Notes: generated by a model not told the origin, from the sequence alone. Positions 16,295 through 28,338 are shown, counted from the first letter of the stretch. The stretch is 64,000 nucleotides of DNA from Pirellulales bacterium (GCA_036499395.1 DASYDW010000001.1:1-64000), one strand, 5' to 3'. Made by a program: numbers and translations.

Positions 16295-17611
16295 ATGATC
16301 GGTTTTCATAGGATGCTTCGTGTTGCCCTCTATTGCTTGGTGGCATTGGCCTACCAAGCGCCGAATACCTACGCCGCCCAATCGCCGAACGTCGTGTTGA
16401 TCGTCGCGGACGATCATGCCTGGACCGATTATTCGTTCATGGGGCACCCGCATGTTGCGACGCCGCATATCGACCGGCTGGCGCGCGAGAGCGCGGCGTT
16501 CACGCATGGCTACGTCCCAAGTAGCCTGTGCTGTCCCAGTCTGGCCTCGATGATCACCGGGCTGTATCCGCATCAGCATAAGATTACGAGCAACGACCCG
16601 CCCATTCCTGCCGGCATGCCGGCGGGCCAGTTCCATCGCTCGCCGGAGTTCACCGCTGGGCGCGAAGTGATGAACCGCTTCCTCGAGACTGTCCCCACGT
16701 TACCGAGATTGCTCGGCGAGCGGGGTTACACGAGTCTGCAAACGGGCAAGTGGTGGCAGGGCGATTTTCGCCGCGGTGGATTCACTCATGGCATGACACG
16801 CGGCGAACGTCACGGCGACCAGGGATTGGACATCGGCCGTAAAACGATGCAGCCAATTTACGACTTCATCACCGAGTCGCGCCGAGCCGACAAGCCGTTC
16901 TTCGTCTGGTACGCACCGATGATGCCGCACACGCCTCATACGCCCCCCGAGCGATTGCTGAAAAAGTACGAACCGCTTACCGATTCTCCTCACGTGGCCC
17001 GATACTGGGCGATGATCGAATGGTTCGATGAAACCGTCGGCGAGTTGCTGACTCACCTGGAAAACGAAAAGCTCGCCGAGGATACGATCGTGGTCTATCT
17101 GGCCGACAACGGCTGGATTCAAAGCCAGGATAGCCCGCTCTACGCCGAAAAATCGAAGCAATCACAATACGACGGTGGGCTACGCACGCCAATTCTTGTT
17201 CGTTGGCCCAAGAAAATCCCAGCACGCACCTGCGAGACGCCCATATTGTCGATCGATATCGTGCCGACAATTCTTGCTGCCATCGGTCAGCAACCGACCA
17301 AGGAAATGCAGGGACTGAATCTGCTAGACGATAAAGCGGTCGTTAACCGAAAAACGATTTTCGGCGAGTGCTTCACTCACAACGCCATCGATCTCGAACG
17401 CCCGGCCGCGAACCTGCGCTGGCGCTGGGCCATCTCGGCCGGTAAGAAGCTGATCGTGCCTGATCCTAAAAACGAGTCCGACGCGGTCGTTGAACTTTAC
17501 GACCTAGCGGTCGATCCGCAGGAAACCAAGAACCTGGCCAGCGCGCATCCCAATATCGTCAGCAAAATGCGCGACGAACTAGATGCCTGGTGGAACCCTG
17601 CGAAGGATTAG
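16295..17611 (+). CDS. Sulfatase-family hydrolase, secreted
   Basis: The start is ATG 16295 after GCGAGGG; the TTG at 16274 has no ribosome site. The 438-residue product has a signal peptide (cleavage near TYAA) and the arylsulfatase fold: NVVLIVADDHAW with Asp39/Asp40 as metal ligands, the nucleophile region LCCPSLASMITGLYPHQH, and the later metal site VVYLADNGW. Sulfatases need Cys (or Ser) in C-x-P-x-R converted to formylglycine. Here the motif reads Cys79-Cys-Pro-Ser-Leu83, with Leu in place of the Arg. A polysaccharide or organic sulfate in the periplasm would be the usual substrate, but the changed motif leaves activity open. Palindromic repeats flank the gene on both sides. Confidence 0.85.
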   Translation: MIGFHRMLRVALYCLVALAYQAPNTYAAQSPNVVLIVADDHAWTDYSFMGHPHVATPHIDRLARESAAFTHGYVPSSLCCPSLASMITGLYPHQHKITSNDPPIPAGMPAGQFHRSPEFTAGREVMNRFLETVPTLPRLLGERGYTSLQTGKWWQGDFRRGGFTHGMTRGERHGDQGLDIGRKTMQPIYDFITESRRADKPFFVWYAPMMPHTPHTPPERLLKKYEPLTDSPHVARYWAMIEWFDETVGELLTHLENEKLAEDTIVVYLADNGWIQSQDSPLYAEKSKQSQYDGGLRTPILVRWPKKIPARTCETPILSIDIVPTILAAIGQQPTKEMQGLNLLDDKAVVNRKTIFGECFTHNAIDLERPAANLRWRWAISAGKKLIVPDPKNESDAVVELYDLAVDPQETKNLASAHPNIVSKMRDELDAWWNPAKD

Positions 17612-17654
17612 TGAACGCGCACGCAAACGCGGTGCGTGTGATGCGCAAACTGAG

Positions 17655-17678
17655 AGGCGGACGAGACGTCCGCCCCCC
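17655..17678 (+). repeat. GC-rich palindromic repeat, copy 3
   Basis: Arms GGCGGACG and CGTCCGCC around AGA, then a C-run. Compared with copies 1 and 2 both arms changed together (G to A and C to T), which keeps the pairing intact. It lies between the sulfatase and the convergent PPDK gene. Confidence 0.75.
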
Positions 17679-17704
17679 GAGGTTGTGCATATTGCCGTGA
17701 CTTT

Positions 17705-20428
<2,724 letters not shown>

Positions 20429-21077
20429 ATTTGGCATCCTTCGCGCTGGGGCGAAAACGTACAGACAGCGTTCGCCGTCCTGGTTGATGACTAGCTAGCA
20501 ATGGGCCTTTTACGCCACGAAAATCCCTTTTCGAGGGGATTCCGTTCGTTGCCCTCGTCCTTAGGCTGCCGAGGGCTCCCGCTAGAGAAAACTCCAGCGA
20601 GAGGGGCTGCCGGGCGTGCCAGTCAGGGGCGAATCGGTCGAGGCGGGGCCGTTTCAAACGATCGCCGGAGTCTATCAGTGCCCCTGCGGACCGTCAAGAA
20701 ACCGCCACCGCCATACCTTGCGGTTAGCCCCCATAATTCGGGGGCGTTCGCGTTGCGATCACGTTAAGCACTAGTGTCGCAAAGCAGGTTCGCCGGCGAG
20801 ATCCGCTTGAGCAGGTGGCACTGCGCAGAACCCGCTAGCATCGCGTGGCGTTTTCACCGACTTGAGTCAATGGTCCTCGTTCGGTGCGACTCAACAGGCG
20901 CCGCTTCTACAACCGATAAAGTTTCACAAAGAGGGCTGACGTCTATTTTATTTTAGATAAAAATTTCGCTTTTCGCTTTCAAGTTCCTCTGGCATGTAAT
21001 GGCCAAATCGTCGACGATGCTCGCCCATTGGTCGTTGGGCAAGATCGTGTTACGTGCCACTGGCGGAGGAGAATTGA
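20429..21077. other. Divergent intergenic region, 649 bases
   Basis: It holds the ppdK leader and promoter, a GCCCCC/GGGGGC hairpin at 20727-20745 without a T-run, and an A/T-rich patch near 20941-20965 before the oxygenase-like gene. Reading frames here are short and without ribosome sites; I see no gene. Confidence 0.5.
20669..20697 (-). promoter_or_regulatory. Predicted ppdK promoter
   Basis: On the minus strand TTGACG (20692-20697), a 17-base spacer and TAGACT (20669-20674) form a sigma-70-like promoter. Transcription would begin near 20662, leaving a leader of about 235 bases before the ppdK start. Confidence 0.5.
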
Positions 21078-21845
21078 ATGCTCGGCGTTGCTGCTCATGC
21101 GGATACAAGCCGCGCTGTACTGACTCGCCTGTTGCGGGTCGTAGAGTCCACCCCCGCCGTTCACGAACCGTTTTCGCATATCTATTTCGAGAACTTGTTT
21201 CCCGAAGAGATCTATGCCGAAATGATGGCCAGCCTGCCAGCCGCCGATCGCTACAAGGCGATCAACGTCTACAAGCATTCTCGCGAGGACGGCGTCAGCA
21301 CGCGTGACGTGATGCCACTCGAGGCCGAAGCCTTGGCCTTGCTGCCCACGTCGCAACGCGAAGTCTGGCGCTCGGTGGCGGTCGCTCTGGCGGCGCCGGA
21401 ATTGAAGGCCGCGATCTTTCGCAAGCTTTCGCCCGACTTGGCGCTGCGATTTGATATCCCCGAGGCACAGGTCGACAAAATCGTCACCTTTTGCAAGCCG
21501 TCGCTGATGCGCGACCTGGAAGGGTACGAGATTCCGCCCCATCCCGATGGCCGAGCCAAGGTTGTCACGATGCAGCTTTACCTGCCGCGCGACAATTCGC
21601 AGCTCGGCCTAGGAACCGCACTCTACAAGCGACGTCTGACGTCGCTAAGAGGCCTTTTCTCCTGGCACGGTCGCTTTCAAAAGGTGAAGCAATTCCCGTT
21701 TGCACCCAATAGTGGCTATGCCTTCGTCGTTTCGAATTCGCTGCGCCGCAAAAGTTGGCACGGGCGCGAGAAACTGCCGGCCGGCGCAGGTGTGAGAAAT
21801 TCGATCCTCAACCTGTACTTCGCCAACGACGAGCGCGAATACTAA
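21078..21845 (+). CDS. 2-oxoglutarate/Fe(II) oxygenase-like protein
   Basis: A 255-residue soluble protein with a strong GGAGGAG site seven bases before ATG 21078. The pattern fits the prolyl-hydroxylase-like oxygenase fold: HPDGRAKVVTMQLYLP gives His155 and Asp157 of the HxD iron site, and KSWHGREKLP gives the distal His228, followed by an Arg (in VRNSILNLYF) where the 2-oxoglutarate carboxylate is usually held. Residues 25-55 (HEPFSHIYFENLFPEEIYAEM) resemble the start of such proteins in cell-surface sugar clusters. The substrate is unknown. It stands alone between divergent and convergent neighbours. I rate the fold as likely and the reaction as unproven. Confidence 0.65.
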   Translation: MLGVAAHADTSRAVLTRLLRVVESTPAVHEPFSHIYFENLFPEEIYAEMMASLPAADRYKAINVYKHSREDGVSTRDVMPLEAEALALLPTSQREVWRSVAVALAAPELKAAIFRKLSPDLALRFDIPEAQVDKIVTFCKPSLMRDLEGYEIPPHPDGRAKVVTMQLYLPRDNSQLGLGTALYKRRLTSLRGLFSWHGRFQKVKQFPFAPNSGYAFVVSNSLRRKSWHGREKLPAGAGVRNSILNLYFANDEREY

Positions 21846-21962
21846 ACCGCAAGCGCGCTTCGACTCGTGGTTACTCTGTAGCCAAGGTCTGCGACCTCGG
21901 TGAACCGTAGTCGCGTTTGGGCTGACGATCGTCAGCGATTGCCGCACGACGATCGGTACGCG

Positions 21963-22955
21963 TCAGTAGTCGTACCAGATGCCGATCCCCAGTTCTTGTA
22001 CGAAGTCGTTGTAGAACTGGTACATCTCGTTCTTGCCGTTGAAGTACTGCAATCCGACGCGCGTACGAGCGCCGTTTGCTCCGCTGAGCCATTGCCAGCC
22101 GACCTGCACGTTGACGTTGCCGCCGAAGGCAATTTCCTGACGCAGGTGACCGTTGATCGCAAAAAACGGCGAGCCGCGAAAGCCCGTGTTGAATATGGGG
22201 CTATACTCCGCGCCGAATTGGAACTGCCAGGGCTGTGTGACGCCAAAGGTGTAGAAGGCCCAATCCATCTCGGCGTACAGCCGGATGTTCTCAGTCGGAA
22301 AGTAGCTGGCGCCGAACACGAGCGCATTGCGGCTGTACTCGAGCCGCACGAAGTCGGGATTCTTCAGCAAGAACTCGTCGCCGATATGAGAGCTGAGGTG
22401 GTAGACCTCGAATTTGAATTGCCACTTCCCCATGCCATACGTTAACGGTATGCCCACGCGGAAGTCGGTTGCCCGCATATCGAAATCGTTGTTCAGACGC
22501 AGCTCGGGAAAAGCAGCCCCTTCGACGTCTAATTGCCAGCCTTCTGGCTTAAAGCTGTTCATTGTGCCGTAACGCAGAAGGCCGATGCGTGCGCCGATCG
22601 TGGGATCCCAGTTCCAACCGAGCCCCTTTTGGTAGTTGAAAACGCTCGCCACGCGTGGCTCTTTGACCCCCGCCAGGTAGGAATGCCAAATCAACCCCTG
22701 CGGCATCAACTGCCAGCTCCAGGGAGCGTCATAGGCCAGCGCTTCGGCCAGCGGGTAACTAACCGGCGCGGACGGCAAAGGGGGCGCGGCGATGATGGTC
22801 CCTTCCGGGATCGGTTCGGCGTTCAAGACCGCGATCGGCTCATTCGAGGCCATCGCGCTAGCACCCTGTGCGGGCGCGGCGCGGCTGGCCACTGCGCATA
22901 TCACGAGCGCAAACCACCAATGCCAAACAGCGCGTCGTGACCGACCGGAATTCAT
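21963..22955 (-). CDS. DUF1207-type outer-membrane beta protein
   Basis: The ATG at 22955 gives 330 residues; the TTG nine bases upstream is less likely. After an Arg-rich N-terminus and a hydrophobic signal (WHWWFALVICAVASRAAPAQG), the chain is rich in aromatic beta strands ending in Tyr/Phe, closing with GIWYDY, as expected for an outer-membrane barrel. The blocks FRVGIPLTYGMGKWQFKFEVYHLSSHIGDEF and LYAEMDWAFYTFG match my memory of the DUF1207 family, which occurs in planctomycetes and has no known function. Upstream lies the divergent glycolate oxidase operon, but a link between them is not shown. Confidence 0.75.
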   Translation of the reverse strand: MNSGRSRRAVWHWWFALVICAVASRAAPAQGASAMASNEPIAVLNAEPIPEGTIIAAPPLPSAPVSYPLAEALAYDAPWSWQLMPQGLIWHSYLAGVKEPRVASVFNYQKGLGWNWDPTIGARIGLLRYGTMNSFKPEGWQLDVEGAAFPELRLNNDFDMRATDFRVGIPLTYGMGKWQFKFEVYHLSSHIGDEFLLKNPDFVRLEYSRNALVFGASYFPTENIRLYAEMDWAFYTFGVTQPWQFQFGAEYSPIFNTGFRGSPFFAINGHLRQEIAFGGNVNVQVGWQWLSGANGARTRVGLQYFNGKNEMYQFYNDFVQELGIGIWYDY

Positions 22956-23152
22956 CGTGCCCAAGTCAGGTACGGAACTGGCGTAGTCCCAGCGCAGAGA
23001 TCCGCGGGTCGTGTGACCTGCGAAACATGACCTACGTGGGATGTCGCAGACGGGAGCGGTAGTGTAGCGGCACCGCGAGATTCGCCCCAGACGACTTTGG
23101 ACCGCAATTAAAGTCTGGAAAAATCAGAGTTTACGATAGCGCTGCCACTCTC

Positions 23153-23181
23153 CTGGCGGCCCGCTAACCGGCCACTATAAT
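23153..23181 (+). promoter_or_regulatory. Predicted promoter of the glcDEF operon
   Basis: A perfect -10 box TATAAT (23176-23181) lies 17 bases after a weak -35 box CTGGCG (23153-23158). The expected transcript start near 23188 leaves 47 bases before ATG 23235, and only 14 before the alternative GTG 23202. Confidence 0.5.
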
Positions 23182-23234
23182 TCAAGCACCGCTCGCTGCC
23201 TGTGCTTCGCCCCATCGCCCAAGTTACCAATTCG

Positions 23235-24674
23235 ATGATCGATACTCCGCTCCCTTTACTGGTCGACGAATTGCGCGCCGTGGTCGGTAATGACGGCGTG
23301 CTATCAGCACACAGCGACCTGGTCGTCTACGAGTGCGATGGTTTCGTCATTGAGAAAAACTGCCCGGACGTGGCGGTCTTTCCCCGCACGACGGCCCACG
23401 TGCAAGCCATCGTCCGATTGTGCAATAAGTACGGCGTCTCGTTTTTACCGCGTGGTGCAGGCACCAGCCTGGCCGGCGGCTGCCTGCCGGTCGGCGGCGG
23501 CGTGATGATCGTGCTCACGCGCATGAAGGAGATCGTCGAGATCAATCTTCGCGACCGGTTTGCCGTGGTGCAGCCGGGCGTGGTGAACGTCTGGCTGACT
23601 CAAGCACTCAAAGGGACTGGCTACCACTACGCCCCGGACCCTTCGAGCCAAGGCGCATGCACCATCGGCGGCAACGTGGCCACCAATTCGGGCGGCCCGC
23701 ACACGCTGAAATATGGCGTGACGGTGAATCACGTTTTGGGAGTCGAGGCCGTTTTGGCTGACGGCTCGCTCGTGCAATTCGGTGGGCCGACCGAGGACGG
23801 CCCCGGATTGGACCTGACCGGCTTGATCGTCGGCAGCGAAGGGACGCTGGCCATCGTGACCAAAGCCTGGGTCCGTTTGACGCGCGATCCGCAGGGGTGG
23901 CGTACCATGCTCGGCGTCTTCGAATCGGTACACGATGCCACCAACGCCATTAGTGCGATCATTGGCGCCGGCATCGTACCGGCGGCGCTGGAAATGATGG
24001 ACCAGGGCATTCTGGTGGCCGTCGAAGAGGCATTTCATTTCGGCTTTCCGCTCGACGCCCAGGCGATCCTGCTGATCGAGGTCGACGGACTCGAGGCGGG
24101 GCTCGACCATCAGCGCGAACAGATCATCCAGTTGTGCCAGCAAAACAAAGCTCGCGAAGTGCGCCTGGCGGCGTCCGCCGCCGAACGGCAATTGCTGTGG
24201 AAGTGCCGCAAGCAAGCTTTCGGCGCCGTTGGCCGGCTGAGCCCCAGCTACTGCACACAGGACGGCGTCGTGCCGCGCACGAAGCTGCCGTATATCCTCG
24301 AACGCATCACCGACATCGGCCGGCGCTACGATGTGCGCATTGTGAATGTATTCCACGCAGGGGACGGCAACATTCATCCGATTCTTCTGTTCGACGAACG
24401 CAACGCCGACCAGGTCCGCCGGGTGTTGGCCGCCAGTGGCGAGATTCTTGACGAGTGCATCGCCTGCGGCGGCAGTGTGACGGGTGAGCACGGCATCGGC
24501 GTCGAAAAGATTGAGTTCATGCACAAACTGTTCACGGCGGATGACCTGGATGTCATGGCACGAGTGCGCACGGCGTTCAACCCGACGTTACGACTTAGCC
24601 CAGCCAAGATGCTTCCCACGGCCGGGGCCTGCGGTTTAGAGCAACATCATCCGGGACGGCGTGCAGCAATGTAG
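23235..24674 (+). CDS. glcD: Glycolate oxidase FAD subunit GlcD
   Basis: A 479-residue flavoprotein of the FAD-linked oxidase family (PCMH fold). The FAD loop FLPRGAGTSLAGGCLPVGGGVMI, the block IGGNVATNSGGPHTLKYG, and the C-terminal VFHAGDGNIHP and GSVTGEHGIGVEK, with metal- and flavin-contacting His residues, are those of GlcD/D-lactate dehydrogenase. It should oxidise glycolate (or D-lactate) and pass electrons to GlcF. I prefer ATG 23235 to GTG 23202 because of the promoter position; no clear ribosome site helps. GlcE and GlcF follow, which favours glycolate oxidase over a lone D-lactate dehydrogenase. Confidence 0.92.
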   Translation: MIDTPLPLLVDELRAVVGNDGVLSAHSDLVVYECDGFVIEKNCPDVAVFPRTTAHVQAIVRLCNKYGVSFLPRGAGTSLAGGCLPVGGGVMIVLTRMKEIVEINLRDRFAVVQPGVVNVWLTQALKGTGYHYAPDPSSQGACTIGGNVATNSGGPHTLKYGVTVNHVLGVEAVLADGSLVQFGGPTEDGPGLDLTGLIVGSEGTLAIVTKAWVRLTRDPQGWRTMLGVFESVHDATNAISAIIGAGIVPAALEMMDQGILVAVEEAFHFGFPLDAQAILLIEVDGLEAGLDHQREQIIQLCQQNKAREVRLAASAAERQLLWKCRKQAFGAVGRLSPSYCTQDGVVPRTKLPYILERITDIGRRYDVRIVNVFHAGDGNIHPILLFDERNADQVRRVLAASGEILDECIACGGSVTGEHGIGVEKIEFMHKLFTADDLDVMARVRTAFNPTLRLSPAKMLPTAGACGLEQHHPGRRAAM

Positions 24675-24736
24675 TTGCCGCGCATGCGCAAACTGGCCTC
24701 ATCTGCCGGTGGAAGAATTGTGATTCGGAGTTGAAA

Positions 24737-25987
24737 TTGAGCGTAGTCGCCGGAAATCTGCCGCTTGTCGAAACCTTTCTCCCTGCCAGCCAGCAGGAAA
24801 TGGTTGAGGTTATTTCGCGCGCCACGGCTGACTCCACACCCATCTACCCCATTGGCGCTGGTACGGGTCTGTCGATTGGACTGCCATCGCGCAAACAAGG
24901 CTGGGGGCTGGCGACGACCAATCTCACGCAGGTGATCGATTTCCCGGCTCGGGACATGACGATCACGGTCGAGTCAGGCATCACGATGCAGGCCCTGGAC
25001 ACAGAGCTAGCCGCGCAAGGGCAGCGCCTACCCATCGACGTACCGCAACGGGCCACGGCCACGCTGGGCGGAGTCGTGGCCACGGCCACAAGCGGACCCC
25101 GCCGTTTCGGTCAGGGTACCATCCGCGACTACGTCATCGGCATTACCGCCGTCGACGGACGCGGCGTCTCGTTCAAAGCCGGCGGCCGTGTGGTAAAGAA
25201 CGTTGCCGGCTATGACTTCTGTAAACTGCTGACCGGCTCGCGCGGTTCATTGGCCGTGATTACACAACTCACGCTGAAATTGCGCCCCGTCGCTGAGGCG
25301 ACCGCCTTTGTCGTTTGCGACATCGGCGAGTTCGAAGCGGCCGAACCATTGATGGCCGCCCTTGGCACTTCGCGCACCGCGCCGGTAGCTATCGAGCTAT
25401 TGGCGGGCCCCGAATGGGAGCATGACGCAGCGCTCGGTTCCATTACCTCGAGCATCCGTGCCCGGCTGGTGGTTGGGTTCGAAGGAACACCACCCGAGGT
25501 CGACTGGCAGAAAGCACAATTGTTGCGTGAATGGCGCGACCTGGGTGCGCGCGAAACCCGCGTCGTCGAAGGCTCGGCCGGCGACGCGCTTTGGTCCCGC
25601 CTGGCGGAATTCCCAACGGGCGATGAACCGGCGCTAGTCGTCAAGGCATCAATACAATCCAGTGCTGTCGCCAGATTTTTGCAAACTGCTGCTACGCTAG
25701 ACGGCAAATGCTCGCTGCAGGCGCACGCCGGTAACGGCATTGTGTATGTGAAATTCCAGGAATTTTCGGCCGCGGACGCCTTGAACGTGCTCGTGCGCGG
25801 GCTGCAACCCGCCGCTGTGAAAGCGGGCGGACATGCCACGGTTTATTCTTGTGCCTCGGGAATCGAGCTGACGCATCAGGCCGTCTGGGGGCCTCGGACA
25901 AGTGACACTGCGCTGATGGCGGCCGTGAAAAAACAATTAGACCCACATGGCCTGTTCAACCCAGGCTTGGCGATATTCTCATGTTGA
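24737..25987 (+). CDS. glcE: Glycolate oxidase FAD-binding subunit GlcE
   Basis: The product is ~416 residues and has a second PCMH-type FAD domain (YPIGAGTGLSIGLPSR, VDVPQRATATLGGVVATATSGPRRFGQG, RVVKNVAGYDFCKLLTGSRGSLAVI). GlcE lacks the catalytic C-terminal half of GlcD and supports the complex. The start is TTG: GGAG at 24727-24730 is six bases before TTG 24737 but directly touches TTG 24731, so I choose 24737. The end overlaps the glcF start by seven bases. GlcE here is longer than the roughly 350 residues of the Escherichia coli protein, mostly in the C-terminal half. Confidence 0.88.
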   Translation: MSVVAGNLPLVETFLPASQQEMVEVISRATADSTPIYPIGAGTGLSIGLPSRKQGWGLATTNLTQVIDFPARDMTITVESGITMQALDTELAAQGQRLPIDVPQRATATLGGVVATATSGPRRFGQGTIRDYVIGITAVDGRGVSFKAGGRVVKNVAGYDFCKLLTGSRGSLAVITQLTLKLRPVAEATAFVVCDIGEFEAAEPLMAALGTSRTAPVAIELLAGPEWEHDAALGSITSSIRARLVVGFEGTPPEVDWQKAQLLREWRDLGARETRVVEGSAGDALWSRLAEFPTGDEPALVVKASIQSSAVARFLQTAATLDGKCSLQAHAGNGIVYVKFQEFSAADALNVLVRGLQPAAVKAGGHATVYSCASGIELTHQAVWGPRTSDTALMAAVKKQLDPHGLFNPGLAIFSC

Positions 25988-27357
25988 CCGAACCGACCGA
26001 ATCCACAGATGCCGCCAGCGCGTCGCCGACAACGACCGACGCTGTTGCCGCGCCGGCAAATACTTCTACGGCAGCGCGACCGGGTGAAGGAATCGATTAC
26101 GGACTGTTCCTCGATTGCGTCCATTGCGGACTATGTACTTCAGCATGCCCGACGTACTTGGAACTTGGCAACGAAAACGACAGCCCACGCGGTCGCATCT
26201 ACCTGATGCGGTCGGTCACCGACGGTCGCCTGCCCCTGACAACCGAAGTTCGCCGGCACCTGGAATTGTGCCTCGACTGTCGGGCTTGCGAAACGGCGTG
26301 CCCCTCCGGCGTGCAGTATGGCAAGTTGATCGAGCCCTTCCGCGTCGCGATGGAGGAGCAAGCAGACGGGCCGCGCAGGAGCGAGGACTGGTTCCATCGC
26401 TACATTCTGTTCGGCTTGTTCACACACCCGGATCGCATGCGCCGCATGCTGATTCCCGCGCGGATTGCCCAGCGGCTGGGACTTACGGCGCTGGCAGAAA
26501 AAACAGGGCTAACACGGCTATTGCCACCACGCCTGCGGCGCTTGGTCGAAATGCTGCCGCCGCCGCAACGCCCTGGTCCGGCATTGCCGACACTGCTACC
26601 GGCGATCGGCAAACGGCGTGCGCGCGTGGCGCTGTTCACCGGCTGTGTCGCGGACGTGATGTTTCGCCCCACACATTGGGCCACGGCCCGCGTGCTACAA
26701 CAAAATGGCTGCGACGTCCTGGTACCGCAAAACCAGGTCTGCTGCGGGGCAATTCATTTCCATGCCGGTTCGAGCGAGCCGGCCCGCGAGCTTGCCGATG
26801 CCAATCTAACGGCGTTCGACCATCGCAACGTGGACGCGATCCTGGTGAACGTGGCTGGTTGCGGAGCGATGTTGAAGGATTACGGCCATCACTGGCATGA
26901 CGCACGCCAGGGCGAACGGGCCGAATTCGCCGCCAAGATCAAGGATGTCAGCGAGTTTCTCGACACACTGGGACTCATTCCGCCGGAAGGCGAAATCCCA
27001 CTGGTGGCGACTTATCACGATGCTTGCCACCTGGGTCATGCCCAGAAAGTGCGCGAGGCGCCGCGACGGATCCTGTCGCAAATCCCCGGATTGAAGCTGG
27101 TTGACCTGCCCGAGACTGAAGTCTGTTGCGGCGCCGCGGGCACTTACAACCTGACCGAACCCGAGATGTCGGCGCGTCTCAGCCGGCGGAAGCTCGACAA
27201 CATTCTCAAGACGGGCAGTCGCGTCGTGCTTACCGGCAATGCCGGCTGCTTGCTGCAAATCATGCGTGAGGCACGTAGTCGCGACGAACGGCTATTGGTA
27301 GCGCACCCGATGGATCTGCTCGACTTGAGCTATCAGGGAAAACAGCCACAGCTATAA
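25981..27357 (+). CDS. glcF: Glycolate oxidase iron-sulfur subunit GlcF
   Basis: A 458-residue electron-transfer subunit. Two ferredoxin-type motifs bind [4Fe-4S] clusters: Cys46, 49, 52, 56 (CVHCGLCTSACP) and Cys97, 100, 103, 107 (CLDCRACETACP). Two CCG domains follow in the C-terminal half (QVCCGAIHFHAG and EVCCGAAGTYN), as in GlcF and heterodisulfide reductase subunit B. An Ala/Thr-rich N-terminal extension of ~35 residues precedes the first cluster. It passes electrons from GlcD to the membrane quinone pool. The start overlaps the end of glcE by seven bases, so the two are translationally coupled. Confidence 0.93.
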   Translation: MLTEPTESTDAASASPTTTDAVAAPANTSTAARPGEGIDYGLFLDCVHCGLCTSACPTYLELGNENDSPRGRIYLMRSVTDGRLPLTTEVRRHLELCLDCRACETACPSGVQYGKLIEPFRVAMEEQADGPRRSEDWFHRYILFGLFTHPDRMRRMLIPARIAQRLGLTALAEKTGLTRLLPPRLRRLVEMLPPPQRPGPALPTLLPAIGKRRARVALFTGCVADVMFRPTHWATARVLQQNGCDVLVPQNQVCCGAIHFHAGSSEPARELADANLTAFDHRNVDAILVNVAGCGAMLKDYGHHWHDARQGERAEFAAKIKDVSEFLDTLGLIPPEGEIPLVATYHDACHLGHAQKVREAPRRILSQIPGLKLVDLPETEVCCGAAGTYNLTEPEMSARLSRRKLDNILKTGSRVVLTGNAGCLLQIMREARSRDERLLVAHPMDLLDLSYQGKQPQL

Positions 27358-27381
27358 GCAGTCGGCAAATTCAGTAGCCCC

Positions 27382-28338
27382 TTATGCGTCGCGCGCAACA
27401 AATTCGCCGAAGTGTTGAATTTCGAGCGAGATCAGCTCAGGCAGTATCTCTTCGGGTGACTGCGGCCGGCGGAACGGATCTTTCGCCAATAAGCCGTGTA
27501 CCAGTTGTGCGACGCCCGATGAAATCTGCGGTGCGATTTCGCGCAGCGGTATAACTTTCTCCGCGCGGTGGGCCGCGATCAATTCGGCAGTATCGGTAAA
27601 ATCAAACGGAAGCCGGCCGCTCAGCATTTCGTAGAGCATGACTCCCAAGCTATAGAGATCGCTGCGAATATCCGGCCGCCCGGTCGATAGCAGCACCTCG
27701 GGCGCCATGTACCACGGCGTACCGACGATTTCCCGCAAAAGCGTTTGATCTTCGTCCATGGGCCGACGTGCCAGCCCCAGGTCGACCAGCGTCGCATGCC
27801 CGGCCTGCGAGACCATGACATTCGCGGGCTTCACATCGGCATGCATCCAACCGGCGCGATCGAGCGCGGCAAGCGCTTCGGCGAGCTGCCGGGCAATCCA
27901 GAGAGCGAGTGGCGTCGCAATCGGCGCGGCGCCGGTCTCGGCGAGCACCGTGGAGAGCGCGCGTCCTTCCAGCCATGGCATTACTAGGTAGTACGGCGCT
28001 CGCGTGGTCTGCGCATCAAGCACGACGACCACATGCGGACTAGCAATCGCACGGCCAACGCGACCTTCACGGCGCAACAGGCCAATTGCCCGTGCATCCC
28101 CCTCGTATTCGGGCTTGAGAACCTTGACCGCATAATTGGCCAGCGCATCAAAACTGCAATCGGCTGGCTTGGCACGAAAGACCCGGCAGAACTCACCGCT
28201 GCCAGCTTCGTCAACCAACACCCACGGACCAAGCCGGTCAGGACGCGGTGAGTCTGCGGCGCGCGGCGTCGCGACCGCGCCCGGAATTCGCGGCGCGCGC
28301 AAAGCGCGGGGCTCAGCGGCTCGCAGGCCTCTTGCCAT
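27382..28338 (-). CDS. Hanks-type Ser/Thr protein kinase, soluble
   Basis: A 318-residue kinase without a membrane span. The catalytic elements are present: a partly degenerate glycine loop (DEAGSGEFCRVF), the ATP Lys72 in AVKVL, the catalytic loop HADVKPAN with Asp168, Lys170 and Asn173, DLG (186-188) in place of DFG, and GTPWYMAPE. The loop has Ala where RD kinases have Arg, so it is a non-RD kinase and may not need activation-loop phosphorylation. A Pro/Arg/Ala-rich ~35-residue N-terminus precedes the domain, and the C-terminus is short with no sensor domain. It faces glcF tail to tail. The targets are unknown. Confidence 0.9.
   Translation of the reverse strand: MARGLRAAEPRALRAPRIPGAVATPRAADSPRPDRLGPWVLVDEAGSGEFCRVFRAKPADCSFDALANYAVKVLKPEYEGDARAIGLLRREGRVGRAIASPHVVVVLDAQTTRAPYYLVMPWLEGRALSTVLAETGAAPIATPLALWIARQLAEALAALDRAGWMHADVKPANVMVSQAGHATLVDLGLARRPMDEDQTLLREIVGTPWYMAPEVLLSTGRPDIRSDLYSLGVMLYEMLSGRLPFDFTDTAELIAAHRAEKVIPLREIAPQISSGVAQLVHGLLAKDPFRRPQSPEEILPELISLEIQHFGEFVARDA

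Noticed and set aside
23445-24524. Open frame of 359 residues on the minus strand
   Set aside because: Antisense to glcD, which has all family motifs.
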